Position numbers and translations under genes: made by a program
Origin: Elgaria multicarinata webbii
Lineage: Eukaryota > Chordata > Lepidosauria > Squamata > Anguidae
DNA length: 64,000 nucleotides
NCBI RefSeq assembly: GCF_023053635.1
Contig: NC_086182.1
Location: 32,659,501-32,723,500 of the forward strand
Direction: 5' to 3'
Shown here: one piece after another, positions 11,687 to 20,053 of the stretch
Layout of the letters: each line of letters begins with the position of its first letter
Position numbering within the stretch: the first letter of the stretch is position 1
The notes under the pieces: model-generated
Told to the model about the DNA's origin: nothing
Databases searched by the model: none
Seen by the model: only the letters and a program-made list of their open reading frames with translations

Positions 11687-13244
11687 TATTTTCCAATGTC
11701 CCGTAGGTTGCAATCTTGCCTTTCACCAGCGGGTGGCAAAAGGTGATCAGAGCAGAATAGTTGCACAGGGGCACCTGACTCTGAACTAAATTGCTCTTTT
11801 GGTTTCCTCGTTCAGCTTGCCGCTCAACAGCCTGGGGCCGGAGGCGTGCAAGTTGATCAGAGACCTACTCTTGCACGAGAAATGCATGGTCAGCACCTTA
11901 CGGTGAGTGTGAAAGGGGTGTGGCATCACATGTCTCGACAACTTTGGCCCTTCGAACGCAGGGTCGGGCTTCTACTTCCCAAACCTAACGCTAGTGCTTA
12001 TCAGTGACATAACATGCTTTGCATACGTTATCTCAGTAAGCATTACAAGATACCTGTGAGATGGGTTTCTTTCCTTATCACTGTGTAGCAGGAGGCCCTG
12101 GCAGGTGGGGAGAGGCTGAGGTCACTCATTGCTTGCTTTAAGGCTCTCTGATTAACTTGTGCAGGAGATCCCAGTGGCTCTCTGGGAATACCCGGGAATA
12201 AGTCCCATCGAGACTAATTTGTGACTACATAAGCCTAAACAGGTTGGAGAAACCTGCAACGGAATCAGATGAGCTCAGATTTCCACGAATCCGACCGGCA
12301 AATTCTGGAGCAGACCAGCTTTTCCTAAGTTATACAGATTCCACAGACTTACAGATTATTTCCTTTCCACAATTTTACCCAAATTTAGTTGTAGAAAATA
12401 AAAATAAAAACACTGGCCAAAATACTGCCAAATACCAAAACAAAACAAACCAATGGCCAAATACGGGCATTTCCTCCATAGGTTAAAGCACGAAGATGTG
12501 CATTTTCTGGAGGATTTAAGCATTTTCTGCGGGATTTGTGCATTCGTGCAAGTGAGAATTTGCAGAATTGCGAATTTCCGCAAATTCGAGCAATTGAGGG
12601 AAATCCAGTTCCGTCAATAAGCAGACAATGGAATGAAAGGCACCTGACAGTTACAAAATCTGTACCTCCCTGCGCATCCCCTAGGCTGGCTGGGGATAAT
12701 GGGAGTTGTAGTCCAACCCCTCTGGAGGGCACCGGGTTGGAGTGGGCTGGTGTACGGGAAGGCTCACGCCTCCTGACTTTCACCTCTGCCCCTTCTGCAG
12801 GCTGGCGGACAACCCCGTGACTGAGCAGGGAGCCCGCTACCTGGCCGAAGGCATTGCCGGCAACCGCTCCTTGAGCCACCTGTCGCTGCTGCACACCTCG
12901 CTGGGCAACCAGGGCGTGGCAGTGATCACCCAGCACTTGGCTCAGAACCAGCACTTGCGGGAACTGGACGTGGCCTACAACTCGGTGACCGACGAGACCG
13001 CGCTGGCGCTGGTGGAAGAGGCCAAGAGGCACGCAACGCTGGAGACCGTGCAGTGAGTCCCGCCGTCCCCCCTGCAGCCTCCTAGCTGAATAGGCCCCCG
13101 TGTGCAGGCGCATGGTTATGGTGCATCCCTGGCTAACCGAGCAATTTTTCCAGGGGCCACGTTTTTAAGTGGTGAAGTCCGGGGGCGCTGAACTATTGTC
13201 AGCGCAAGGGCTGAATACCATTTTGAAGAAGCTCGTGTGTGAGA

Positions 13245-13276
<32 letters not shown>

Positions 13277-15138
13277 GTGTACATTCCAGGTCTTGGGTGA
13301 AGCCAAAAGCACAAAAGCAGTGACGAAACCACTACCATGTTTTAGCTTATGGTTCTTATTGCCAGTAATTAAGCCCTTAGGAGAGGCATTTTAACCTTTT
13401 AGAATTTGGGGGGGGGGGAATGTGCCCAAAACAGGTAGTCAAGGGAAAGGAGGTAGGATGTGGGATAAGGTGGATGGTCGTCCAGGAGGGCAGACGAGGA
13501 TCTGAGGCAGGGCGGATATGGTCCGCAGGCCTGAGGTTCGACATGCCTGGTCTAGTTCTATCGGCAGTGGCTTTCCAGGACATCAGGAAGAGAAAAAGCC
13601 TTCCCCATCTCCAGGCTACCTGGTACTTCTAAGAGGAGGCACCAAAATTGAACCTGGGTCCTTCTATATACAAAGGATGTGTTCTACCCGGGAGCTACAG
13701 AGCTCCCCAACTTGGCTTTCATCAGAAAAACTGACTGAAAAAGGCCCCAATAAGGATGGGTCTTGGGGAAAGGGGCAGGCGTATTTGGGGACCAGTTCAA
13801 ACCCTCTGGAAGCTGGATTGGCAGTCTATACTAAATGAATGAATGAATGAATGAATGAATGAATGAATGAATGAATGAACAATTTGTATTGCCAAAATGC
13901 TGCAGCGTTCGAGAAAGAGATATGCAGAGAAATGAGCTTCCATTACCCCAAATCCTGCTCCATCTTAGGCCACAGCTAGACCTAAGGCTTATCCTGGGAT
14001 CATCCAGGGTTCGCCCCTGCCTGAGCACTGGATCCCCTGTGTGTCACCTAGATGAACAGGTTTGACCCCTGGACGATCCAGGGATAAACCTTAGGTCTAG
14101 CGATGGCCTTAGTTCTCACCATGGGGATTTCACTAGTCATTGTCTATATGCTCTTAAGCGTCCATTAGTCTTCATGAGGACTAGGGTCTTGGATTTCATT
14201 TTTTCCCCCTTAACAGAAGCTGAAATATGGCTGACGAGGCGGTGGGAACAAGGGTGGTTAAATGGTGAAAGGCAGGAAGAACATCAAGATGTGCCTTCCA
14301 GATTTTCCAGAAGTGCACGTGTTCTAGCGAGATATCTACGGCTGGGCCACATGGAGTAGAATGAGTAGAGAGAACTCCCTGGAAAACATCTTGCATGAAA
14401 CCCTGGAGAGCCACTGACAGTCAGTGTAGACCAGGGCTGCTCAGTCGTCAGACTTGTGAGGTCTCATACTCGTTCCTCTGGTCTTCAGCGAATAATTCCT
14501 TCCTAACATGGGCCCCCTTAAAAGATGGGCATGTGCAGGTGTAGATTTGATAACCTCTTCTCCCCAATTTACTCCTTCGCAGGTAGGGGCTGTGATTCAG
14601 AGGTAGAGCACCTGCTACATGCAGGTGGTCTCAGGTTCGACCCCTGACCTCCCCAGGTGGGGCTAGGAAAACCACTGCTTGCAGACCTGCTGCTGCTGCT
14701 GCCAGTCAGTGTTGACAATGCAGGGCGTGGTGGACCCAGGGTCTGAGTTAGGACAAGGCAGCTTCTGATGGTCCTAAGGCCCTGGCTGGCTCCTTAAGCG
14801 TTCTTGTCCCTCCCTCCAGCTTGTATTTCAACGAGATCAGCGCGGAAGGGAAGCAAGCCCTGCACGCGATGCGCAAGGAGTCCAGCCGCGTCAAGGTGCT
14901 CATCTTCTTGACAATAGGGGCCGACGTCTCCGACTACTGGGCCATCATCCTGAACGTGGTCCAGAAGAACCTGCCCGTCTGGGACCGCGAGCGGGTGCAG
15001 CAGCACCTCGGCCTGCTGCTGGAGGACTTGCAGTGGAGCCGCCGAAAGACCGCCAACCCTTGGAAGAAGGTCAAGTTCCTCCGCGTGGAGAACGAGGTCA
15101 AGAGGATGCTGGGAAACCTCCAGCAGGGGGCTCCCTAA
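3704..15138 (+). CDS. NLRX1: NLRX1, mitochondrial NOD-like receptor (whole gene, 7 coding exons)
   Basis: NLRX1 is a mitochondrial NLR that dampens MAVS and NF-kB signalling. Coding exons are 3704-3824, 4157-4219, 6725-7341, 9101-10521, 11816-11902, 12801-13052 and 14820-15138. Together they give 2880 nt, an unbroken 959-aa frame, against 975 aa in human. Order of parts: an Arg-rich N-terminus like a mitochondrial presequence; NACHT with Walker [10 protein letters not shown] (about residue 151) and a Walker B-like [11 protein letters not shown] (about 221); a long central helical region; leucine-rich repeats from about residue 700; and the C-terminal helical bundle typical of NLRX1. Strings such as [20 protein letters not shown]-like [10 protein letters not shown] and DVLDQ match the human protein as I remember it. 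The five 3' exons are certain. The two 5' exons are a model resting on frame and splice sites. PDZD3 follows downstream on the same strand, as in human. Confidence 0.95.
3905..3962. mobile_element. Deleted copy of the AAATAAGCC foldback element
   Basis: GGAAAATAAGCC, five bases, GGCTTATTTTCCCTCC and GCCAACCC match both ends of the 312-bp element at 54337-54648 brought close together. Confidence 0.6.
4157..4219 (+). CDS. NLRX1: NLRX1 coding exon 2 (tentative)
   Basis: The donor CACTCAG/GTAAGA at 4220 is strong and leaves phase 1, exactly what the next exon needs (G|AA). The frame reads [11 protein letters not shown] before EAIQKH, comparable to human PPRAFIRHHGSS upstream of EAIQRH. Three AGs could be the acceptor (exon starting at 4144, 4150 or 4157). 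Only 4157 fits the phase of exon 1, although its pyrimidine tract is 12-15 nt upstream. A different upstream exon would shift the choice. Confidence 0.5.
4603..5065 (-). mobile_element. LINE 3' region
   Basis: Minus orientation. Contains CCGTTTAGGGCTTTAAACGT and a CCCACCAATGCAATATA-like stretch, with an A/T-rich tail ending near 4610. The related 3' region at 21085-21430 and 44200-44700 shares the TTCCACAGT/GGGGGCA and GGGCTTTAA segments. Confidence 0.65.
5411..5816. mobile_element. 406-bp near-perfect palindromic foldback DNA element
   Basis: Starts GGGGCAAATCTACACAGAG and ends with its complement CTCTGTGTAGATTTGCCCC. The two arms stay alignable for about 180 bp each and meet in a GC-rich centre. 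A second GTGTAGAT lies about 60 bp inside each end. No target-site duplication is clear. It has no coding capacity; the open frames on both strands mirror each other because of the palindrome. Classed as a non-autonomous DNA element, superfamily unproven. Confidence 0.85.
5826..5900 (-). mobile_element. LINE 3' tail fragment
   Basis: Reverse complement reads GAACCGCCCAGAGAGCTTCG, then a GGGTGGTATAAAAATGC and (AATA)n end. Confidence 0.75.
6316..6350 (+). repeat. (CT)n microsatellite
   Basis: About 17 uninterrupted CT units in NLRX1 intron 2. Confidence 0.95.
6725..7341 (+). CDS. NLRX1: NLRX1 coding exon 3 (N-terminal NACHT)
   Basis: Acceptor CCCTTCTTCAG ends at 6724 and the donor GTGGGT begins at 7342. 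The exon encodes 205 full codons, from [12 protein letters not shown] to RKYMLPE. It carries the Walker A P-loop (6991-7017) and the degenerate Walker B at 7201-7233, where the usual acidic residue of NLR proteins is Asn (ILNGLD). The human protein also departs from consensus here (VLHGLE). Base composition is strongly GC-rich, unlike the flanking introns. Confidence 0.96.
7440..7605. mobile_element. Palindromic element, TGAATCCA family
   Basis: GTGAATTTACTCCGGGTTTC and GAACCAGTCAGA on the left mirror TTCCAGCTGAAACC and GGATTCACTGTCCCATGACG on the right. The same family is intact at 30055-30213 and half present at 21011-21085. Confidence 0.65.
7597..8175. mobile_element. GC-rich TAGGGCTGTGCAC element with internal hairpin
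   Basis: Begins TAGGGCTGTGCACCGA followed by repeated GGATC/GATCC strings. A hairpin with arms of about 43 bp lies at 7809-7906 (GGCTTCAACTGAGCCCGAGG mirrored around a 10-base loop). The right end is not defined. Non-coding; probably a non-autonomous DNA transposon common in squamates. Confidence 0.55.
8359..8941. mobile_element. 583-bp palindromic foldback DNA element
   Basis: Left end GGGGGAGTCTACACACCG and right end CGGTGTGTAGACTTCCCCC. The arms match for about 115 bp (GGGCGCCCCGAAAACGCT is present in both), then a GC-rich centre with (GGC)n and (AC)n runs follows. It shares the terminal TCTACAC with the elements at 5411-5816 and 28651-28792. The open frames inside come from the GC-rich centre. 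Confidence 0.85.
9101..10521 (+). CDS. NLRX1: NLRX1 coding exon 4 (large central exon)
   Basis: Acceptor GTTCTTCCAG ends at 9100 and the donor is CTCCA/GTGAGT at 10522. The frame reads [20 protein letters not shown] through [10 protein letters not shown], 473 codons plus 2 nt. This single exon holds the rest of NACHT (sensor-like TTRPSA), the winged-helix and helical regions ([29 protein letters not shown]) and the start of the LRR block. It is the NLR signature large exon and matches human NLRX1 along its whole length. Confidence 0.97.
10556..10625. mobile_element. Relic of the CAG-CTG foldback family
   Basis: GCACTACAGCTCCCATCATT followed by CCCAGCCAGCATTGGCTGGG, the core of the roughly 120-bp palindrome seen intact at 37971 and 44954. 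Confidence 0.6.
10625..10790 (+). mobile_element. tRNA-derived SINE, second family
   Basis: CAGTGGTCGAGCACCTGCTT, then GCCAGTCAGTGTCGACAATA and GACTCAGTATAAGGCAGCTT. Better copy at 14585-14785. Confidence 0.75.
11050..11700 (+). mobile_element. L2-clade LINE, end of ORF2 and 3' tail
   Basis: An open frame reads [30 protein letters not shown] and [16 protein letters not shown], the C-terminal reverse-transcriptase thumb of L2-type LINEs. It ends [15 protein letters not shown]...FQQAFGE. After the stop comes a short 3' UTR and an (AAT)n tail. 5'-truncated, in NLRX1 intron 4. Related fragments are at 26880-27085 and 61235-61640. Confidence 0.9.
11816..11902 (+). CDS. NLRX1: NLRX1 coding exon 5 (one LRR)
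   Basis: Acceptor CGTTCAG ends at 11815 and the donor is TTACG/GTGAGT at 11903. The 87-nt exon encodes one 29-residue leucine-rich repeat, [18 protein letters not shown], matching human [18 protein letters not shown]. Phase 2 in and phase 2 out, as expected of an NLR LRR cassette. Confidence 0.95.
12170..12240. mobile_element. AAGTAAG/CTTACT foldback repeat fragment
   Basis: GGGAATAAGTCCCATCGAGAC belongs to a short palindromic repeat built around AAGTAAGTCCCATTGA and its complement. Other pieces are at 2340-2400, 18840-18985, 33395-33480, 37320-37380, 40645-40690, 40805-40850 and 50780-50850. Confidence 0.5.
12665..12745. mobile_element. CAG-CTG foldback relic next to NLRX1 exon 6
   Basis: GGCTGGGGATAATGGGAGTT, then GTAGTCCAACCCCTCTGGAG and GGCACCGGGTTGG. 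Right half of the family, only about 60 bp upstream of the exon. Confidence 0.65.
12801..13052 (+). CDS. NLRX1: NLRX1 coding exon 6 (three LRRs)
   Basis: Acceptor CCCCTTCTGCAG ends at 12800 and the donor is GTGCA/GTGAGT at 13053. The 252-nt exon is exactly three 28-residue LRR units, with cores [27 protein letters not shown] and [16 protein letters not shown]. Phase 2 in and out. Confidence 0.96.
13236..13281 (+). repeat. (GT)n microsatellite
   Basis: GT run with a few TA interruptions in NLRX1 intron 6. Confidence 0.95.
13834..13879 (+). repeat. (GAAT)n microsatellite
   Basis: About 11 units of GAAT. Creates an artefactual repeated-residue ORF on each strand. Confidence 0.95.
13968..14108. 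mobile_element. 141-bp Harbinger-like MITE
   Basis: Terminal inverted repeats GGCCACAGCTAGACCTAAGG and, reversed, GGCCATCGCTAGACCTAAGG, about 45 bp each with few mismatches. Flanked by TTA on both sides (13965-13967 and 14109-14111), the three-base TWA target typical of PIF/Harbinger. Non-coding. Confidence 0.85.
14380..14455 (+). mobile_element. SINE fragment (second family)
   Basis: GAACTCCCTGGAAAACATCT, then CATGAAACCCTGGAGAGCCA and GACAGTCAGTGTAGACCA, the internal part of the tRNA-derived SINE at 14585. Confidence 0.6.
14585..14785 (+). mobile_element. tRNA-derived SINE, second family
   Basis: GGGCTGTGATTCAGAGGTAG (A box region), CAGGTTCGACCCC (B box), then GCCAGTCAGTGTTGACAATG. Ends 35 bp upstream of the last NLRX1 exon. 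Confidence 0.85.
14820..15138 (+). CDS. NLRX1: NLRX1 last coding exon and stop
   Basis: Acceptor CCCTCCAG ends at 14819. The frame reads [14 protein letters not shown] through LGNLQQGAP and stops with TAA at 15136-15138. It encodes the final LRR and the C-terminal three-helix bundle (human counterpart DYWSVILSEVQRNL; here [14 protein letters not shown]). The next 3' untranslated stretch contains a CR1 3' end. No clear AATAAA lies within the first 650 nt after the stop. Confidence 0.96.
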
Positions 15139-15299
15139 CGCCCTGCTCCCCGGAGCCTTCCGGAAACAGCATTATTCCGACTCCGGTTCAAGAATGCCAG
15201 TTGCGGGGGAAGAGCATGAGCCGTGTCAGGTGCATACAAATGCCCACTGAATCTGGAATTGGAGGAGATATCTCTCCCATGGCGTTGAGCTATTGTCTA

Positions 15300-15405
15300 C
15301 CTAGTGGGCTTCCGATTGAGGCATCTGGTTGACTGCTGTGGGCCATGGATGCTCAACTACATAGGCCTTTGGTCTGATCCAGCATGGCTCCTCTTACATT
15401 CTTAT
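15300..15405 (+). mobile_element. CR1 3' end in or near NLRX1 3' UTR
   Basis: CTTTGGTCTGATCCAGCATG followed by GCTCCTCTTACATTCTTA is the other common CR1 3' end type in this window (compare 30640-30700). Confidence 0.65.
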
Positions 15406-15902
15406 AAGCCTGGCTTCTTCATACCTACACAATACAGATGTCAGACTGACAGACCAGTGATTCAGACAGAGATTCACTTTTGAGTCCTGTCCCATCTACC
15501 ATGTTTCAGATGGGTTGCCAATTTTTTTTCATCTCTTATCTGTACTTTCTGTGTTCATTTGTCAGCTTATTGGTGTATTATTGTTTTGTTTTGTTTTTAA
15601 TTTAAAAACACAATTTTTAAAAGCTGAAAACCTGCTCCAAGTGGGAAGGAGGTGGTTTATAATGGCACGGGTGCTCGCCACTCTGTGCTATGCAGAGTTG
15701 CTAAGAACCCAAAGAACTGTTTTCCTGGAAAAAAATTGTTTGAGTGACAAGCAGGGATGCAATCCAAAAGTACTCCCGCCGTACAAATAATGCCTCATTT
15801 ATGGGCACCCGTAGGCCATACGGGTCATGCAGGGAGTGGTTAGCTAGCTCTCTTTGACAGCTCGAAAAAGGGGTACCCCCCAGTATCCCCAGTACATAGA
15901 TG
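15406..15902. other. Unassigned, NLRX1 downstream
   Basis: No gene or intact repeat seen. T-rich and A-rich runs at 15520-15620. Confidence 0.45.
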
Positions 15903-15904
15903 TG

Positions 15905-16137
15905 CAGTGTGGTGTAGTGGCTAAGGTGTTGGACTGGGAGTCGGGAGATCCGGGTTCTAGTCTCCACTCAGCCATGGAAACCCACTGGGTGACTTTGGGC
16001 CTGTCACAGACTCTTAGCCCAACCTACCTCACAGGGTTGTTGTTGTGAGGATTAAAACGGAGAGGAGGAGGAAGATGTACGCTGCCTTGGGTTCCTTGGA
16101 GGAAAAAAGGCGGGATATAAATGTAATAAATATGTCA
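15905..16137 (+). mobile_element. tRNA-derived SINE (CORE/MIR-like)
   Basis: GTGTAGTGGCTAAGGTGTTG, GGTTCTAGTCTCCAC, CACAGGGTTGTTGTTGTGAG and the tail GGCGGGATATAAATGTAATA. Nearly full length. Confidence 0.9.
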
Positions 16138-16740
16138 TTATTCTCAGAATCCTTACGTGGTATGAACATGAGGTACCGATTTAAGTTCAGGGAGAGGCCT
16201 AGCTCCACACCACAGCGTGGGTCATTCTCACATTTGAGGTGTGTTCCTGAGGGGTGCTTCTGTGTTGCTGTGAGGACATTCTGCAACAACCCACCACCCC
16301 GGCAGTGTTCACTCCAGGTCCTATCATCAATTCCAAACACAAATACCTCACAAGCCCTGCCTATTATGCCCCACGACACTATGTTTTCTTCCCAGCTTGT
16401 TCAAGATTCATAATCGTGGCATGTTGGAACTTGAGGCCACGTTTGGGGCCAAAAAAGTAAAAGGGTTTCTTTATATCGCTGAGGACTAGCAGCATGTGAA
16501 ATATGACAGGCCATAGCCCCACTGGGGTTGTTTTGTTCGCCCCCTGCTGGCAGCCTATATCTATGCAGTATGTGAGTCTTCTTCCCTACTTCCAGGTAGT
16601 TGAGTGGTGGGTTGGATTCTCTTGAAAAAGTGCAGAGGAATAATAAGGATGCCCAACCCTCATCTCATGCCAGATTTCGAGGCTGGGGTTCGAATCAAAC
16701 CTGTGGGGATGAAGAAAGCATAATATAAAGGAGGGGTGGG

Positions 16741-17159
16741 TAGGGTGACCATATTTGGGAAACCAAAAAAGAGGACACCTAGTGTGCGTGGGGGGAAGCA
16801 GCTTTCTGAGTCCTGCAGAAAGTACATTATTCCCCCACCACCTTAAAGAACCCGATTGGAGTGGAGGAGGGGAAAGGATTTCATTCTGCACCACCACCAT
16901 CCACTCCAATTGGGGCCTTTTCTATAATGTCCAGGAATGACCCACTTTCCCCTTTAAGACCTCAATTGGAGCTCGGGGTGGGGGAATGATGTGCCTCAAG
17001 AAAGCATGTCACTCCCTCCTGCCATGCTAATGGCAGCCTTAAAGGGGAAGGTGTGTCATTCCAGGACATTATTGAAAATTATAGAAAATCCCCCCTGACA
17101 CCATGGAAAGAACAAAAACCAGGACAAATCCGGGAAAATCCTGACAGTTGGTCACCCTA
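16741..17159 (+). mobile_element. 419-bp hAT-type MITE, copy A
   Basis: Ends TAGGGTGACCA and TGGTCACCCTA. Flanked by perfect 8-bp duplications GGGGTGGG (16733-16740 and 17160-17167), the hAT signature. Inside are subterminal inverted motifs (CCTTTAAG/CTTAAAGG, CCAATTGG) but no transposase. A second copy in the opposite orientation lies at 42823-43240. Confidence 0.92.
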
Positions 17160-17169
17160 GGGGTGGGGG

Positions 17170-18000
17170 GTTGCTGGGGTGAGGATCGTTCTGCCGCCGT
17201 GCCTCCGCAGAAATAAAAGCACTTTGTTTTAGCGGAACACATCTGTTTTCTACGCATCGTTCTTTTACTGTCAGAAAAAAAAATTCTTTAAAGAGAGTTG
17301 GTGTGGTGGTGGTTATAAGGGTGCACGGAGCCCAGCTTGTACAGGCTGAGAGATGGAGGAACGGACGAAAGGAAGTTGTTTTTCGCACAACTCGTAATGA
17401 ACTGACTGGATTTGAGGTCACAAGATGCCCTGAAGGCTGTTCTCACATCAACGGTTTTTGTTTCGTTTTTTGTAATGTTAGATTATCATGTTTTTTGTAA
17501 TGTTAGTCATGGCAAATAGGTATCGGCTGCTCTTAGCTGTGGAACCTCCAAGTCCAGAGGCAGTATATCTTGGAATACCAACTGCTGCTGCCTTCATGTA
17601 TCGCAGGGGTGGTTGAACCTTTTTCTGTAGAAATCCACATCCCCTTGCAGGGGGCAGCATGTTGGCGGTGGGCAGAGCCAGAACCAAAAGTGTGTGTGGA
17701 GGATGTTGGGGGAAATAAGTAGTGTTGTACAAATTCCTCCATGCAGATAAACGCAAGCGTGAGCTTTGAATCCTTAGTGCTTTATTTTAGAGAAGTCTTT
17801 CAAAACAAAACAACCAGGCTGGTATCATCAACTGATAACAAAGTAATTGTCTCACCATAAATCATAGCAAGCATAACAGCTTTACAGTTCTTCTTGGCAA
17901 AAGTTCTCTTTACATCAAAACAGCATACTCTCTTGCCTAGCAGCAGCTTACACCACACCCTCAAGCCTCCACACACTGCTGTGAAAGAGCAAGCCTTTTA
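17170..18000. other. Unassigned intergenic DNA
   Basis: No gene found. A stretch from about 17690 to 18000 looks like a separate repeat adjoining the minisatellite, but I cannot name it. Confidence 0.4.
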
Positions 18001-18002
18001 CT

Positions 18003-18598
18003 TCTGCCACCCTGTTTTCTTCTCTTTCTGCCACCCTGTTTTTTCTCTCTTTTTGCTACCCTGTTTTCTCTCTCTTTCTGCCACCCCGTTTTTTCTCTCT
18101 TTCTGCCACCCCGTTTTCTCTCTCTTTCTGCCACCCCGTTTTCTCTCTCTTTCTGCCACCCCGTTTTCTCTCTCTTTCTGCCACCCCGTTTTCTCTCTCT
18201 TTCTGCCACCCCGTTTTCTCTCTCTTTCTGCCACCCTGTTTTCTTTCTCTTTCTGCCACCCTTTTCTCTCTTTCTGCCACCCCGTTTTCTCTCTCTTTCT
18301 GCCACCCCGTTTTCTCTCTCTTTCTGCCACCCCGTTTTCTCTCTCTTTCTGCCACCCCGTTTTCTCTCTCTTTCTGCCACCCCGTTTTCTCTCTCTTTCT
18401 GCCACCCCGTTTTCTCTCTCTTTCTGCCACCCCGTTTTCTCTCTCTTTCTGCCACCCCGTTTTCTCTCTCTTTCTGCCACCCCGTTTTCTCTCTCTTTCT
18501 GCCACCCCGTTTTCTCTCTCTTTCTGCCACCCCGTTTTCTCTCTCTTTTTGCCACCCTCTTTTCTTTCTCTGCCACCCTCTTTTCTCTCTCTTTCCCT
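18003..18598. repeat. 25-bp minisatellite, about 24 units
   Basis: The unit is a pyrimidine-rich 25-mer, TTTTCTCTCTC then TTTCTGCCACCCCG. Central units are identical, while edge units carry CACCCTG or shortened forms. Because 25 is not a multiple of three and the unit has no stops, all frames stay open and mimic long repetitive proteins. Strand asymmetry is extreme (no A except one per unit). Confidence 0.97.
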
Positions 18599-18689
18599 CA
18601 GGCTGCAGGTTGCCTACACTGATGTATCACTTGTGGGTTCCTAGGAAGCATCTGGCTGGCCACTGCAGGAAGCAAAATTCAGGACCAGG

Positions 18690-18810
18690 TAGCCCAACCT
18701 TATTCAGTCTAATGCCCTCCAGGTGTGTTGGACTATGCTGGCTGTGGAGTTCTGGGAGCTGTAGTCCAGTATTTCTGGAGGATACCAGGTTGGGGAAGGC
18801 TGAGCTGTAT
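18690..18810. mobile_element. CAG-CTG foldback family copy (diverged)
   Basis: AATGCCCTCCAGGTGTGTTG ... GAGCTGTAGTCCAGTATTTC, then GGATACCAGGTTGGGGAAGG. Confidence 0.7.
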
Positions 18811-19034
18811 TTTTGCAGGGTTGTTGCTGTGCAGCATGCTCATGTGCATGTTTACTCAGAAGTAAATTCAGTGAGACGTAATCCCATGTGTGCGTAACAT
18901 TGGAGGTCTGAAATCTTATGCATGTGTACTCAGAACAGAAGTTCTATTGTGTTCAATGGGACCTATGTCCAGATAAGTGGCCGCATGGCTGCAGCCTTAT
19001 TTGTTTAAATTGATGTTGTGCAGACTTCTACTTT

Positions 19035-19240
19035 TACTTTCTACTGTTAGTTTTTCCCTACCCAGTGCCTGCTTACCCTACCCTGTACCTGTTTGCATTC
19101 TCTTCCCCTCCTTATTGTTTTACTATGATTTTATTAGATTGTAAGCCTATGCGGCAGGGTCTTGCTATTTACTGTTTTACTCTGTACAGCACCATGTACA
19201 TTGATGGTGCTATATAAATAAATAATAATAATAATAATAA
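19035..19240 (+). mobile_element. L2-like LINE 3' tail
   Basis: TTAGATTGTAAGCCTATGCG, then GTACAGCACCATGTACATTG, ATGGTGCTATATAAATAAAT and (AAT)n. Confidence 0.8.
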
Positions 19241-19970
19241 ATTGCTCTCTCACACCCACACCACCCACCCACACACCAACAACCTGCTGGGCTTTAGGCA
19301 GGTAGCAAATAAAACCTTTTTTAAAAAATAGGTAATTAAAAAAAAGTACAAGCAACCTGAATTACATTATAATTCCACTCAATGGCGTTGTTTACTTTCA
19401 TGATTTTTTTTTTTTAAATCTCCTCTTGCAGATCTTTTCTTAAAAAATAGCTGAAGATATACTATAAATTTCTTCTAAATTTTAGCAGTGAAAAGTTGCA
19501 AAGGATTTTTGTAAAGAAGAAAAAGATGTCCACTCTAGCTAGCCCTGGAACCTATTTTGGGGACTAGGGTTCAGCCTCAGAACATGTTAATTGTTCATAT
19601 TATTTCACTGATCACACTCTTTAATTGCATTTCTATATATATATATATAAATAAATACACTGGGGTGGCATACAATAAGCATGCACCAGTCAAACGGAGA
19701 AAGAAAAGCACAGCCTCTAAGCATGTACAATTTGCAGTTCCTTTACTACACATTGGGTTTGCGAAGCCAAAGGTATTTGCTCCTGTGGGAGCTCAGTACC
19801 TCTTGTTTTTAGGAACCTACGTGCCATTACTGGCCCGTCTCCTCCGCCAGGAGCGAAGGTATAATTTTCCTCTCTATGATCTGCTCTTCAGATAGGGGGA
19901 AGAAAACACTTGCGGTGAAGAAGATGCCTTCCCCCGCTTAAATATTAAACTCGCGTGATCTCTTTAAAAA

Positions 19971-20053
19971 GGTGGGGTCCCCACGTAAAGCTGCCAGTTC
20001 ACCCTGGACCTTGGACTTCGTGCGCTCCAGGAGCCAAGAAGCAGAAGGAAGAG
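19971..20053 (+). CDS. PDZD3: PDZD3 candidate 5' exon (leader or N-terminal coding)
   Basis: A consensus donor GAAGAG/GTAAGT at 20054 ends a stretch whose frame (TLDFVRSRSQEAEGR) joins in phase to the next exon to read GLQDITELTMKFEF. No ATG precedes it in that frame before a stop near 19939, so it is either 5' leader that happens to be open, or part of a larger coding exon structure I cannot see. The left border is not defined. A weak AG at 19969-19971 is possible. Confidence 0.4.

Noticed and set aside
11641-11690. (AAT)n run as a separate feature
   Set aside because: It is the tail of the L2-type LINE and is covered there.
14585-14785. tRNA gene
   Set aside because: A and B boxes are present but the sequence does not fold as a tRNA and continues into a SINE body. 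The same applies to the other SINE copies.
17690-18000. Possible retroviral LTR next to the minisatellite
   Set aside because: No paired terminal repeat, primer site or coding remnant seen. No retrovirus-like element in the window is supported by what I can read.
18003-18598. CRISPR-like array
   Set aside because: Units are contiguous with no spacers, and the host is a vertebrate.
17961-18622. Long repetitive open frames of 150-240 codons on both strands
   Set aside because: They come from the stop-free 25-bp minisatellite. 25 is not divisible by three, so all frames stay open.
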